Part shown: piece after piece, positions 19,279 to 27,306 of the stretch
How the letters are laid out: every line of letters begins with the position of its first letter
Numbering within the stretch: position 1 is the stretch's first letter
Assembly (NCBI RefSeq): GCF_000685035.1
Contig: NZ_BAYB01000006.1
Location: forward strand, 87,034 to 151,033
Reading direction: 5' to 3'
Length of the DNA: 64,000 bases
Source: Paraburkholderia ferrariae NBRC 106233
Lineage (GTDB): Bacteria; Pseudomonadota; Gammaproteobacteria; Burkholderiales; Burkholderiaceae
Position numbers and translations under genes: made by a program
The notes under the pieces: model-generated
What the model was told of the DNA's origin: nothing
Seen by the model: only the letters and a program-made list of their open reading frames with translations
Database searches by the model: none

Positions 19279-19860
19279 ATGCATTGCCGCCGCTTACTCC
19301 GCTATTTACCCTATTCGCGCCGCATTCACGCGGCACTTGCCGGCGCCGCGCTTGCTGTTTCATGTGCGCTTGCACTGCCCGCGCTTGCGACCACGCCGAT
19401 CAAGGTGACATCGAAAGCGGCCACCGACGGGCCGATCCGCTACACCGTGCGGGTCACGTCGAAACAGTACGGCAACGCCACGGAAACGCGCACGCTGCGC
19501 TCGGGCGACACCGACGACTTCACCTGGCGCACCACGCCGCCCGGCGGCCCCGTGCCGGCGCCCGACGGCTGCCCGGACAACGCCTCGCTGCCGCTCGACG
19601 CAAACGGCGCGATGGTGCGGGAAACGCAACTGCGCCTCGCGCCTATCGTCGACGAGCACGGCACGGCGAACGTCCAGGTGAGCTTCCGCGCCCAGGCGCC
19701 GCGCGGCACGCGCAGCGTGGCGCACGGCGGCGCGACGCTGACCTGTCCCGACGCCGTGTCGTACAGCGAGGTGGTGCGCTTCTCGATGCCGACCAACGGC
19801 ACGGCGAAGCTCGTGACGCTCGGCGACGGCACCCAGCTCTCGATCTCCGCACAACGTTAG
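19279..19860 (+). CDS. Exported protein of unknown function
   Basis: This 193-residue protein is not recognised. AGGAGGTGACGC sits immediately before the ATG, a near-perfect ribosome site, which supports both the gene and its start. A positive N-terminus (RRLLRYLPYSRR) leads into a hydrophobic signal segment and a cleavage-like ALAT near residue 38. The mature part is Thr-rich with two Cys (APDGCPD and TLTCPDAVS) that could form a disulfide in the periplasm, and it looks mostly beta. No enzyme motif is seen. It converges with fetB, only 22 bp apart. Confidence 0.7.
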   Translation: MHCRRLLRYLPYSRRIHAALAGAALAVSCALALPALATTPIKVTSKAATDGPIRYTVRVTSKQYGNATETRTLRSGDTDDFTWRTTPPGGPVPAPDGCPDNASLPLDANGAMVRETQLRLAPIVDEHGTANVQVSFRAQAPRGTRSVAHGGATLTCPDAVSYSEVVRFSMPTNGTAKLVTLGDGTQLSISAQR

Positions 19861-19882
19861 CGGTCGGGCCGCCCTGGAACGG

Positions 19883-20713
19883 CTAGCGCCATGCCACACG
19901 CTTTTTCGCACCCGCGCTTCGCTCGACGAGGCGCGAAGCGAGAAAGCGATGCTCGGCCGAGAACACGCGCCGGTACGCGAGCAGCACGGCGCCCACGGTG
20001 CCGAGCGCCGACGAAGCCGCGATCAGGAACATGATCACGATCTGGTAGCGCACGGCCTGCAACGGTGACTGGCCCGCGAGCACCTGACCCGTCATCATGC
20101 CGGGCAGGCTCACCACCCCCACCACGGCCATCTGGTTGAGCGTCGGAATCATGCCGGCGCGCACCGCCTCGCGCGCGGGCGCCTGGGCCGCTTCCCAGCG
20201 CGTCGCGCCGAGCGCCAGCGCGCTGTCCACGCGGTCGCGCCGCGCCGTGAGTTCCTGCGTCATGCGCTCGACGCCGAGCGAAACGCCGGTCAGCGTGTTG
20301 CCGAGAATCATGCCGAGGATCGGAATTGCATACTGCGGCTCGTACCACGGGCGAATGCGGATCACGGCGAAGAGCCCCACGGCAGCCACGAGCCACGCGC
20401 TCACCCAGATCGAGACGATGCTGTCGACGCGCTGTCCCGCATAGGTGCGCTCGCCGCGATCCGAACCGGCGACGCCGGCGATCAGCGTCATCAGCGCCAT
20501 GAGCGCGAGCACGACGTACCAGCGGTCGAACGCGAACACCCAGCCGAGCACATAGCCGATGGCGAGCAACTGGACCACGGTGCGCACCGCGGCCCAGGCG
20601 AGCTTGCGTTCGAGGTCGAGCTTGAGCAGCACCGAGGCGGCGCCGTTCACGAAGACGAGCAGCGCCGCGATCGCTACGTCGCCGAGGCCCAGGTTCTGGA
20701 GGACGGGACTCAT
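19883..20713 (-). CDS. fetB: FetB-like ABC permease (UPF0014 family)
   Basis: The 276-residue membrane protein has six to seven hydrophobic segments. It contains the conserved stretch of the UPF0014/FetB family: ILGMILGNTLTGVSLG, then an ALGATRWEA motif typical of the coupling helix, and MAVVGVVSLPGMMTGQ. In E. coli FetAB exports iron and protects against oxidative stress. The ATG overlaps the stop of the ATPase gene by four bases (ATGA at 20710-20713), so the two subunits are coupled. Confidence 0.87.
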   Translation of the reverse strand: MSPVLQNLGLGDVAIAALLVFVNGAASVLLKLDLERKLAWAAVRTVVQLLAIGYVLGWVFAFDRWYVVLALMALMTLIAGVAGSDRGERTYAGQRVDSIVSIWVSAWLVAAVGLFAVIRIRPWYEPQYAIPILGMILGNTLTGVSLGVERMTQELTARRDRVDSALALGATRWEAAQAPAREAVRAGMIPTLNQMAVVGVVSLPGMMTGQVLAGQSPLQAVRYQIVIMFLIAASSALGTVGAVLLAYRRVFSAEHRFLASRLVERSAGAKKRVAWR

Positions 20714-21486
20714 CGAAGCACTCCGCCGCCGGCAGGGGGCGACATTCGCGCCGTGGCAGGGCCGGTGTCGGCATCGAGCACGCCGGCCTTCATCGTGAGA
20801 TGCCGGTTGCCCACGCGCGCGGCCTGAGCGGGATCGTGCGAAACCCATACCGTGGCGCGCGCCGTGCGGGCGCGCTCGAACCAGCCGCTCACCAGCGCTT
20901 CGACGGCGCGTGCGGACTCGGGGTCGAGCGAGGCGGTGGGTTCGTCGAGCAGCAGGGCGTCGGGGTCGAGCTGAAGCACGCGCACGAGCGCGACGATCTG
21001 TGCTTCGCCCCCGGAGAGCTCCGAGGCGTCGCGTCCGGGAAAGTCTGCGGGCCTTCCCGCGGCTTCGAGGAGCGCGCCGGCGCGCGCCGCGTCGAAAGCC
21101 ACGTCGCGATAGACCGCGAGCGAATAGGGGTAGCGCAGATTGTCCTCGACGCTGCCGTCGACGAGCGCGGGCCGCTGCCGGACGTAGGCAATATGGCGGC
21201 GAAAGCGCGGAATGTTTTGACGCGCGACCGGCGTGCCGCGCCACAGCACTTCGCCGCCATCGAGCGGATCGAGCAGGGCGAGGGCGCGCAGGAATACGCT
21301 CTTGCCCGAGCCGGACGGCCCGGTCAGCACGGCGCGCTCGCCCGCATACAGCGCGAAGTTGGCGGGATGGAGCAGATATTGGCCGCTCGTCGAGGCACGG
21401 CGCTGAATCTGCCGGGCTTCGACGAGCCGCGTGCGGCGGGCCGGGGCGCTCTCGTTCTGCTGGCTGGAATCGGGTGATGGGGTCAT
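20710..21486 (-). CDS. fetA: FetA-like ABC transporter ATP-binding protein
   Basis: This is the ATPase partner of the permease. It shows Walker A GPSGSGKS, a Q-loop region (AYVRQRPAL), the signature LSGGE, Walker B LLLDEPTASLD and the H-loop VSHDP. I start it at ATG 21486 (MTPSPDSS, 258 residues); upstream in-frame ATGs would read through the tandem repeat at 21540-21578 and give no family similarity. Order ATPase-permease and the overlap match known fetAB operons. The divergent neighbour is the AsmA-family gene. Confidence 0.87.
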   Translation of the reverse strand: MTPSPDSSQQNESAPARRTRLVEARQIQRRASTSGQYLLHPANFALYAGERAVLTGPSGSGKSVFLRALALLDPLDGGEVLWRGTPVARQNIPRFRRHIAYVRQRPALVDGSVEDNLRYPYSLAVYRDVAFDAARAGALLEAAGRPADFPGRDASELSGGEAQIVALVRVLQLDPDALLLDEPTASLDPESARAVEALVSGWFERARTARATVWVSHDPAQAARVGNRHLTMKAGVLDADTGPATARMSPPAGGGVLR

Positions 21487-21539
21487 CGAAGGATGGCAAA
21501 CAAAAGCGCCCACCGGCATGCTGCGTTGCGGCATGATGG

Positions 21540-21578
21540 CGGCTGCAATAAACGGCTGCAATAAACGGTTGCAACAAA
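21540..21578. repeat. Three tandem 13-bp repeats between fetA and the AsmA-family gene
   Basis: Units of 13 bp with the form CGGCTGCAATAAA follow one another three times; the third differs at two bases. They lie 54 bp upstream of the fetA start and 80 bp upstream of the divergent asmA-like start, where an operator could act on both. Confidence 0.75.
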
Positions 21579-21657
21579 CAGCAGCACTAAGCGGGAGCAG
21601 GCATGCAGGCTGCTCCCGACAGGTCTGGCAAGAACAACGCAGAAATACGGAGAGCGT

Positions 21658-24111
21658 ATGACGTCACCGCAACCCAAGGCTCGCGGCGTGGGCCGCACGC
21701 TCGCCAGGATCTTCGCATGGCTCGCGCTGCTTGTGGTTGTCCTTGCGGCGGCGCTCGCGGTTTTTATCCTCACCTTCGACTGGAATCGCGCAAAGCCCTG
21801 GGTCAACGAGAAAGTGAGCGAGGCCATCGGACGGCCGTTCGCCATCGAAGGCGACCTGAAGGTCGGCTGGCGTGCACCGGCGGGCGAGACCGGCTGGCGC
21901 GCGTGGGTGCCCTGGCCGCGCTTTTCCGCCACGCAGATCGAAGTGGCGAACCCGGACTGGGCGAAGGCGCCGCATTTCGCCACGCTCGACGAGATCGACT
22001 TCGAGGTCATGGTCCTGCCGCTCGTCGCCCGCGACATCGTCATTCCGGCCATCAATCTCGTGAATCCGTCCGTGGACGTGGAGCGGCTCGCGGACGGCCG
22101 CAACAACTGGACCTTCAAGCTGCCTGCTTCGAGCGGGCCTTCCACGTGGAAGCTCGACCTGCACGACATCGCCTTCGCGAAAGGCAACATCGCCGTGAGC
22201 GATCAGCAGACGAAGACCGATGTACAGATCGCCGTGGATCTGCTCGGGCGCGGCATTCCGATCGGCGAGGTGATGCAGCAGCAGGAGGCGGCCTCGCGCA
22301 GCGGCTCGGCACAGGTGATCGGCGCGGCCGGCGCGCGGCGGCTCGCGCAGCAGGCCGCGGCGCAGCAGGCTTCGGAGGCGGCGGCCGCAAGTGCGGCGAG
22401 TGCAGGCAGTGCGGCCGGTCAAACCGGGGCGGCGAGCGAGGCGGGCAGCGCTCCGCCGGGTTCGGCCAGTACGGGAACGGCACCGGCTTCCGCCACTACC
22501 GCGACCGCCTCCACGGCCAGCGGAGCGCAGCCGGGAGGCTCGCCGGCCGAACCCTTCTACGCAATCGGCTGGACGCTCAAAGGCACGTACAACAAAACGC
22601 CCGTATCCGGCACCGGCAAGCTGGGCGGCGTCCTTGCGCTGCAAGACCCGAAGCGTCCGTTCCCGGTCCAGGCCGACGTGCGCGCGGGCGACATGCACAT
22701 CGCCCTGGTCGGCACGCTCACGGACCCCGCGCATCTGGCCGCTGTCGATCTGCGCCTGTGGTTGCAGGGCGAAAGCATGGCCCACCTCTACAACCTGACT
22801 GGCGTAACCCTGCCCGAGACGCCGCCCTACGCGACGGAAGGCCGCTTCGTGGGCGCATTCCATCCCGGCGCCAGCGAGTTCCGCTATGAGCAATTCACGG
22901 GCCGCGTCGGCGGCTCGGACCTGAACGGCACGCTCGCGTACGTCCAGCGCACGCCGCGGCCGCTCCTCAAGGGCGATCTGGTGTCGAACCTGCTGCAGTT
23001 CTCCGACCTCGCGCCGATCATCGGAGCGGACAGCTCGTCGAGCAAGGCGAAGCGCGGCGACACGGTGAAGCAGCCGGCCGACCGCGTGATTCCGGTCGAA
23101 CCGTTCCGCACCGACCGCTGGAGCGCCATCGACGCCGACGTGACCTTCACGGGCCGCCACATCGTCAAGCAGGGCAGCCTGCCGATCTCCGACCTCTACA
23201 CGCACGTGGTGATGACCGATGGCGTGCTGGCACTCGATCCGCTGCGCTTCGGCGTGGCGGGCGGCACGCTCGCCACCCGCCTCACGCTCGACGGCAGCGG
23301 CGTGCCGCTCAAGGCTCGCGGCACGGTGGAAGCGCGCCATCTGAAGCTCAAGCAGTTGTTCCCGAACTTCCAGTCGATGCAGTCGGCGCTCGGCGAGGTC
23401 AATGGCGACGCCTCGCTTTCGGCCACCGGCAATTCGCCGGCCGCGCTCGCGGCCACCTCGAACGGCGAGGTGAAGGCACTCGTCACGCAGGGCAGGATCA
23501 GCCGCCTGCTGATGGAGGCGGCGGGGCTGAACGTGGCGAACGTGGTGTACGAGAAGCTCTTCGGCAATCGCGACGTCGAGATCAACTGCGCCGCCGCCGA
23601 TTTCGTCGCGACCAACGGCGTGCTCGATCCGCGCGTTTTCGCGCTCGATACCGACGACGCCGTGATCGACATCGACGGGCCGATCAACCTGCGCGACGAG
23701 TCGCTGGATCTGAAGATCCATCCGCACACCAAGGGCTTCCGGGTGTTTTCGCTGCGCTCGCCGCTCTACGCGAAGGGCACCTTCAAGAATCCGCACGTGG
23801 GCGTGGATGCGACGGCGCTCGCGCTGCGCGGCGGAGCGATGGTGGGGCTCGGCCTCCTCAATCCGTTTGCGGCCCTGATTCCGCTGATCGCGCCGAGCAA
23901 CAACAAGCCGCTGCCGTGCGGCGAACTCATGGCGCAGATGCGCACGCATCCGGTGGCGCCGCCGCCCGGCCAGGCGATGCGCGCAGGCCCGGGCGCGGCC
24001 AAGGCCGCCGCGGGCAGCACGGGCAATGCGGGCAGTACCGGGAATGCGGCGAGAACGGTTCGCCCGCCTGCGGTGCAGGCGGACCCTTCGACGCTTTACA
24101 AGGGAAGCTGA
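21658..24111 (+). CDS. AsmA family envelope protein
   Basis: The 817-residue protein begins with a basic segment and one transmembrane helix (about residues 17-38), followed by a large periplasmic region. Its N-terminal AsmA domain includes the RPFAIEGDLKVGWR and PSVDVERLADGRNNWTF patterns. The C-terminal AsmA-2-like region includes NGVLDPRVFALDTDDAVIDIDG. AsmA-like proteins are thought to bridge inner and outer membrane and move phospholipids. Residues about 215-300 are a low-complexity Ala/Ser/Gly linker, and the C-terminus is another Ala/Gly-rich tail. The last step to a defined role (TamB, YhdP, AsmA) cannot be made. Confidence 0.87.
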   Translation: MTSPQPKARGVGRTLARIFAWLALLVVVLAAALAVFILTFDWNRAKPWVNEKVSEAIGRPFAIEGDLKVGWRAPAGETGWRAWVPWPRFSATQIEVANPDWAKAPHFATLDEIDFEVMVLPLVARDIVIPAINLVNPSVDVERLADGRNNWTFKLPASSGPSTWKLDLHDIAFAKGNIAVSDQQTKTDVQIAVDLLGRGIPIGEVMQQQEAASRSGSAQVIGAAGARRLAQQAAAQQASEAAAASAASAGSAAGQTGAASEAGSAPPGSASTGTAPASATTATASTASGAQPGGSPAEPFYAIGWTLKGTYNKTPVSGTGKLGGVLALQDPKRPFPVQADVRAGDMHIALVGTLTDPAHLAAVDLRLWLQGESMAHLYNLTGVTLPETPPYATEGRFVGAFHPGASEFRYEQFTGRVGGSDLNGTLAYVQRTPRPLLKGDLVSNLLQFSDLAPIIGADSSSSKAKRGDTVKQPADRVIPVEPFRTDRWSAIDADVTFTGRHIVKQGSLPISDLYTHVVMTDGVLALDPLRFGVAGGTLATRLTLDGSGVPLKARGTVEARHLKLKQLFPNFQSMQSALGEVNGDASLSATGNSPAALAATSNGEVKALVTQGRISRLLMEAAGLNVANVVYEKLFGNRDVEINCAAADFVATNGVLDPRVFALDTDDAVIDIDGPINLRDESLDLKIHPHTKGFRVFSLRSPLYAKGTFKNPHVGVDATALALRGGAMVGLGLLNPFAALIPLIAPSNNKPLPCGELMAQMRTHPVAPPPGQAMRAGPGAAKAAAGSTGNAGSTGNAARTVRPPAVQADPSTLYKGS

Positions 24112-24119
24112 GACGCGCG

Positions 24120-24572
24120 CTAGCGCAGCGAACGCGGGGCGGTGTCTCCCGCCGCGTCCTGGCGGCGGGTCACGCGGCGCGAGGAGAGCGTGGGCCGCAC
24201 TGCGCCGAATTCGGGCAGGATGCGGCTGCGTGCGCAACTCGCGAACACGAGGAAGCCGAAGCCGTCCGCCTCGTACCAGTAGCCGCCGTTCTCCAGGCCT
24301 TCGATAGGCTGTTCGAGCGCATGCGCAATGGATTCGATGCAACGCCGCCGCAACTCGCTCGTGGCGGGATAGGGCGGCTGCGCACCGCGCACGCTGCACA
24401 GGAGGACGTCGAGCCCCGGCAGGACATGGGCGTAGAGCACCGGCTCGTCCTGCGCGCGGGCGCGCGCGATCTTGGTGTCGAGCTGGCCGAATGGCTTGAA
24501 GTGGCTGAGCACGGCGAGGAAAGACTCGTCTGCGTCCGCCTTGGAGCGTTTACGCTTTTTCGGGAAGGACAT
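24120..24572 (-). CDS. Conserved-looking small cytoplasmic protein of unknown function
   Basis: The 150-residue product from ATG 24572 begins with a very basic segment (PKKRKRSKAD) and has no signal peptide. It contains GYWYEADGFGFLVFASCAR near residue 110 and ends in a Ser/Arg-rich tail. No domain is recognised. CAGGCGAG lies upstream of the chosen start; the frame stays open to 24728, but that extension runs into a region that looks tRNA-like, so I reject it. The gene converges with the AsmA-family gene, eight bases apart. Confidence 0.6.
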   Translation of the reverse strand: MSFPKKRKRSKADADESFLAVLSHFKPFGQLDTKIARARAQDEPVLYAHVLPGLDVLLCSVRGAQPPYPATSELRRRCIESIAHALEQPIEGLENGGYWYEADGFGFLVFASCARSRILPEFGAVRPTLSSRRVTRRQDAAGDTAPRSLR

Positions 24573-24998
24573 AAAAACTCGCCTGAAAAAGGATTGCAAA
24601 AAACGCAGCTGTCCCATGCGACCACTCCCGGTTTTGCGCGCCGCACGTCGATCCTTTATAGCATAGGGTCTTGCAGGATTCACGAGGATTCGAACCTGGC
24701 CTTCGCCCTCGCGGGATGCTGCGTTCACTGTGCTGGACCGCTCGCCGCGCTCTCATGTAAGTATCCCGGCGTTCTTTCTTCCTGTTCTTTGTCTCCGTAT
24801 TCATAATAGACCCGACGGCCCGCACGGTGGGGGCATCGTTCATAAAAAAACGGCCTTTTTCCGCCCATCTGTGAGTGGCGCCACATCCGTTGTCAGCGCG
24901 GAATTTCGCGTCGATAATATTCGGGTTCTGGTGCCTGCGGCCGCCCTGCGTCGTGCGGGCTACCGCGCCGGCCCGACCCGCCCACCGCCAGACCCGTC
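24573..24998. other. Intergenic region with a tRNA-like fragment on the minus strand
   Basis: This 426-bp divergent gap contains no supported gene. On the minus strand, 24686-24696 reads GGTTCGAATCC, a T-arm-like element, with GC-rich arms on its 5' side to about 24770. I could not fold a complete cloverleaf: there is no CCA end, and the acceptor pairing is poor. It is at most a degenerate remnant. Promoters for the flanking genes must lie here, but none is convincing. Confidence 0.35.
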
Positions 24999-26720
24999 AT
25001 GAAACTGTTCACCAAGGGGTTGCTGCTGATTGCGATTCCCAGCGTCATCGAACTCGTGCTGCTAGGCGTCGTGTTCGACACGCAGGAGGCCGCCACGCGC
25101 GCCGCGCGCAGCGCCGAAAACAGCAAGCAGATCCTCTGGCAGGCCTCGAGCCTCGTCGATCCGCTCCTGCGCGAGTCCGCGCGCGTGCGCACGGGCATTG
25201 CGCTCGAAGACCCGTCCTTCATCGATCGCCACGCGGTCTGGACCGAGTTTGCGGACCGCATTGCGCTCCTGTCGCGCATGGTGGCCGATAACCCGGCGCA
25301 GCTCGCGCGCGTCGATCACATGCGCGCGGCTGCCTACGCCTGGCGGGCGCAGGCGGGCGACGTCGCCGACGCCCTGCGCGCGGGCCGCAGCATTGCCTGG
25401 GCGCGCGCGCAGGGCGCCGCGCTGCCGCCCGAGATCGAAACCGTGCGCAGCGAACTGGCCGAATTCATCGACGCGGAGGCGCAGCTCGACGCGCGGCGCA
25501 CGGCGTCGTCGAGCTTCACGCGCGAGCGCCAGCAGGATGCGCTGATCGCCGCCGTGGTCGGCTCGATGCTGGTGTGGGGCGCGGCCGCCATCGTGTTTGC
25601 GCGCAACGTCGGCGGGCGGCTCGCGGCGCTCGGCGACAATGCGTGGCGCCTGGGCGAGGGGGGGAAGCTTGCGCCGGCGCTCTCGGGCAATGACGAAATC
25701 GCCGCGCTCGACGCCGTGCTGCATCAGACCAGCACGCGCCTGCGCGACGCGGAACGCGAGCAGGTGGCGCTCAAGCGCCAGTTGCAGGCGCGCGCCGCCG
25801 ACCTCACCGGCGCCAACGAGCATCTGCGCCAGGAAACGCAGGACAACGAGATGTTCATCTACAGCGTCTCGCACGACCTGCGCTCGCCGCTGGTGAATTT
25901 GCAGGGTTTCTCGAAAGAGCTCCAGGTCTCGTGCGATGATCTGCGCGCACAGATCGATTCCGCGGGCCTGCCCGCCGACGAGCATCGCCGCATGACCGAA
26001 CTGCTCGACGGCGACGTGAACGAATCGCTGCAATTCCTGCGCCAGGCGGTGGGACGCGCAGCGGCCATCATCGACGCGCTGTTGCGCATCTCGCGCGTCG
26101 GGCGGCTCGAATACCGCTGGCAGCGCGTGAATATGGGGCGCATCGTGGAGCGGGTGCTCACCGGACTCGAATCGGGCCGCGGGCTCGATGCGGCGCGCAT
26201 CGACGTGCGCGAGCTGCCGCCCGCCTGGGGCGATCCGGCCGCCATCGAGCAGATTTTCGGCAATCTGGTCGATAACGCGCTGCAGCATCTCGATCCGGGC
26301 CGCCCGGGACACATCGAAATCGGTGCGCTCGCGGTTCTGCCGGAGGAAGGCGGCGCGGGCAACGCGAGCGAAGTGAGCAACGTGGACGGCCGGGAGGCGG
26401 CGGCAAAGCCGGCGCCCCGCACGGGCGCGGCGACGCAGCCCCGTACACGGACCTATTATGTGCGCGACAATGGCGTCGGGATACCGGCGGCCTACCTGCC
26501 GAAGCTGTTCCGTGCGTTCCAGCGCCTGCATGGCGCAGGCACGGGCGGCAGCGCGGGCCGGGAAGGCAAGGCGAGCAGTGTGGGCGGCGAGGGCATCGGC
26601 CTCGTGCTCGCCCGCCGCATTGCGGAACGGCACGGCGGGCGGATGTGGGTGGAATCGGTCGAAGGGAGCGGCTCGACGTTTTTCGTCGCGCTGCCGGAAC
26701 AACCGCTGCGTGCAGCATGA
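24999..26720 (+). CDS. Membrane sensor histidine kinase
   Basis: The 573-residue protein has a first membrane helix at residues 6-25, an extracytoplasmic helical region (about 28-180, resembling a four-helix sensor such as CHASE3), and a second helix at 182-201. A HAMP-like segment and coiled coil follow, then the HisKA domain with His292 in YSVSHDLRSPL. The HATPase domain has an N-box (NLVDNALQH), YYVRDNGVGIP as G1 and GGEGIGLVLARRIAERHGG as G2. An Ala/Gly-rich insert of about 35 residues interrupts the ATPase domain. The layout resembles bacteriophytochrome-type kinases with a DLR-S-P H-box. It is followed by its probable receiver 50 bp downstream. Confidence 0.9.
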   Translation: MKLFTKGLLLIAIPSVIELVLLGVVFDTQEAATRAARSAENSKQILWQASSLVDPLLRESARVRTGIALEDPSFIDRHAVWTEFADRIALLSRMVADNPAQLARVDHMRAAAYAWRAQAGDVADALRAGRSIAWARAQGAALPPEIETVRSELAEFIDAEAQLDARRTASSSFTRERQQDALIAAVVGSMLVWGAAAIVFARNVGGRLAALGDNAWRLGEGGKLAPALSGNDEIAALDAVLHQTSTRLRDAEREQVALKRQLQARAADLTGANEHLRQETQDNEMFIYSVSHDLRSPLVNLQGFSKELQVSCDDLRAQIDSAGLPADEHRRMTELLDGDVNESLQFLRQAVGRAAAIIDALLRISRVGRLEYRWQRVNMGRIVERVLTGLESGRGLDAARIDVRELPPAWGDPAAIEQIFGNLVDNALQHLDPGRPGHIEIGALAVLPEEGGAGNASEVSNVDGREAAAKPAPRTGAATQPRTRTYYVRDNGVGIPAAYLPKLFRAFQRLHGAGTGGSAGREGKASSVGGEGIGLVLARRIAERHGGRMWVESVEGSGSTFFVALPEQPLRAA

Positions 26721-26769
26721 AAGCGGCCGCGCACGCCGGCGGGAAGCCGAGACCCCTTGGAGAAGCGAA

Positions 26770-27243
26770 ATGACAAACGGGGAACGCGTCAGCATCGTGC
26801 TGATCGAAGACGACGATGGACATGCCACGCTGGTCGAGCGCAATTTGCGGCGCTCGGGCATTTCGAACGGGTTCGTGCGGTTTTCGGACGGCCAGCAGGC
26901 GCTCGATTATTTCTTTGGACCGCCGGGCGCCGTGGCGCCGGATATCCCCGCGCGCGACGACCTCGCGAATTTCGTCGTGCTGCTGGACCTGCGCATGCCG
27001 CGCGTGGACGGGTTCGAGGTGCTGCGCCGCCTGAAGGCCGATCCGGTCACGGCGTCGGTGCCGGTGATCGTGCTGACCACCACCGACGACCCGCGCGAGA
27101 TCGAGCGCTGCTACGAACTGGGCTGCAACGTCTATGTCACGAAGCCCGTCGAGTACGATGCCTTCATCGAAGCCGTGCGGCGGCTCGGCTTCTTCCTGCA
27201 GGTGGTCAAGCTGCCGCCGGGGCACCGCTACACCGGCTCGTGA
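26770..27243 (+). CDS. Single-domain response regulator (Rcp1-like)
   Basis: The 157 residues make one receiver domain and nothing else. Acidic residues are at IEDDD (13-16), the phospho-acceptor is Asp73 in LLDLRMP, a Thr/Thr switch occurs in VLTTTDD and Lys125 is in VTKPVEYD. The insert before the acceptor Asp and the ending FFLQVVKLPP are typical of Rcp1-type regulators paired with phytochrome-like kinases. With no output domain it must pass the signal to a partner, probably the neighbouring kinases. Confidence 0.9.
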   Translation: MTNGERVSIVLIEDDDGHATLVERNLRRSGISNGFVRFSDGQQALDYFFGPPGAVAPDIPARDDLANFVVLLDLRMPRVDGFEVLRRLKADPVTASVPVIVLTTTDDPREIERCYELGCNVYVTKPVEYDAFIEAVRRLGFFLQVVKLPPGHRYTGS

Positions 27244-27306
27244 CGCCCGCAACCCGATGAAACGATCAATACCGCGCGTCCCGACGCCCGGAGGAATGTC
27301 CCGCGC

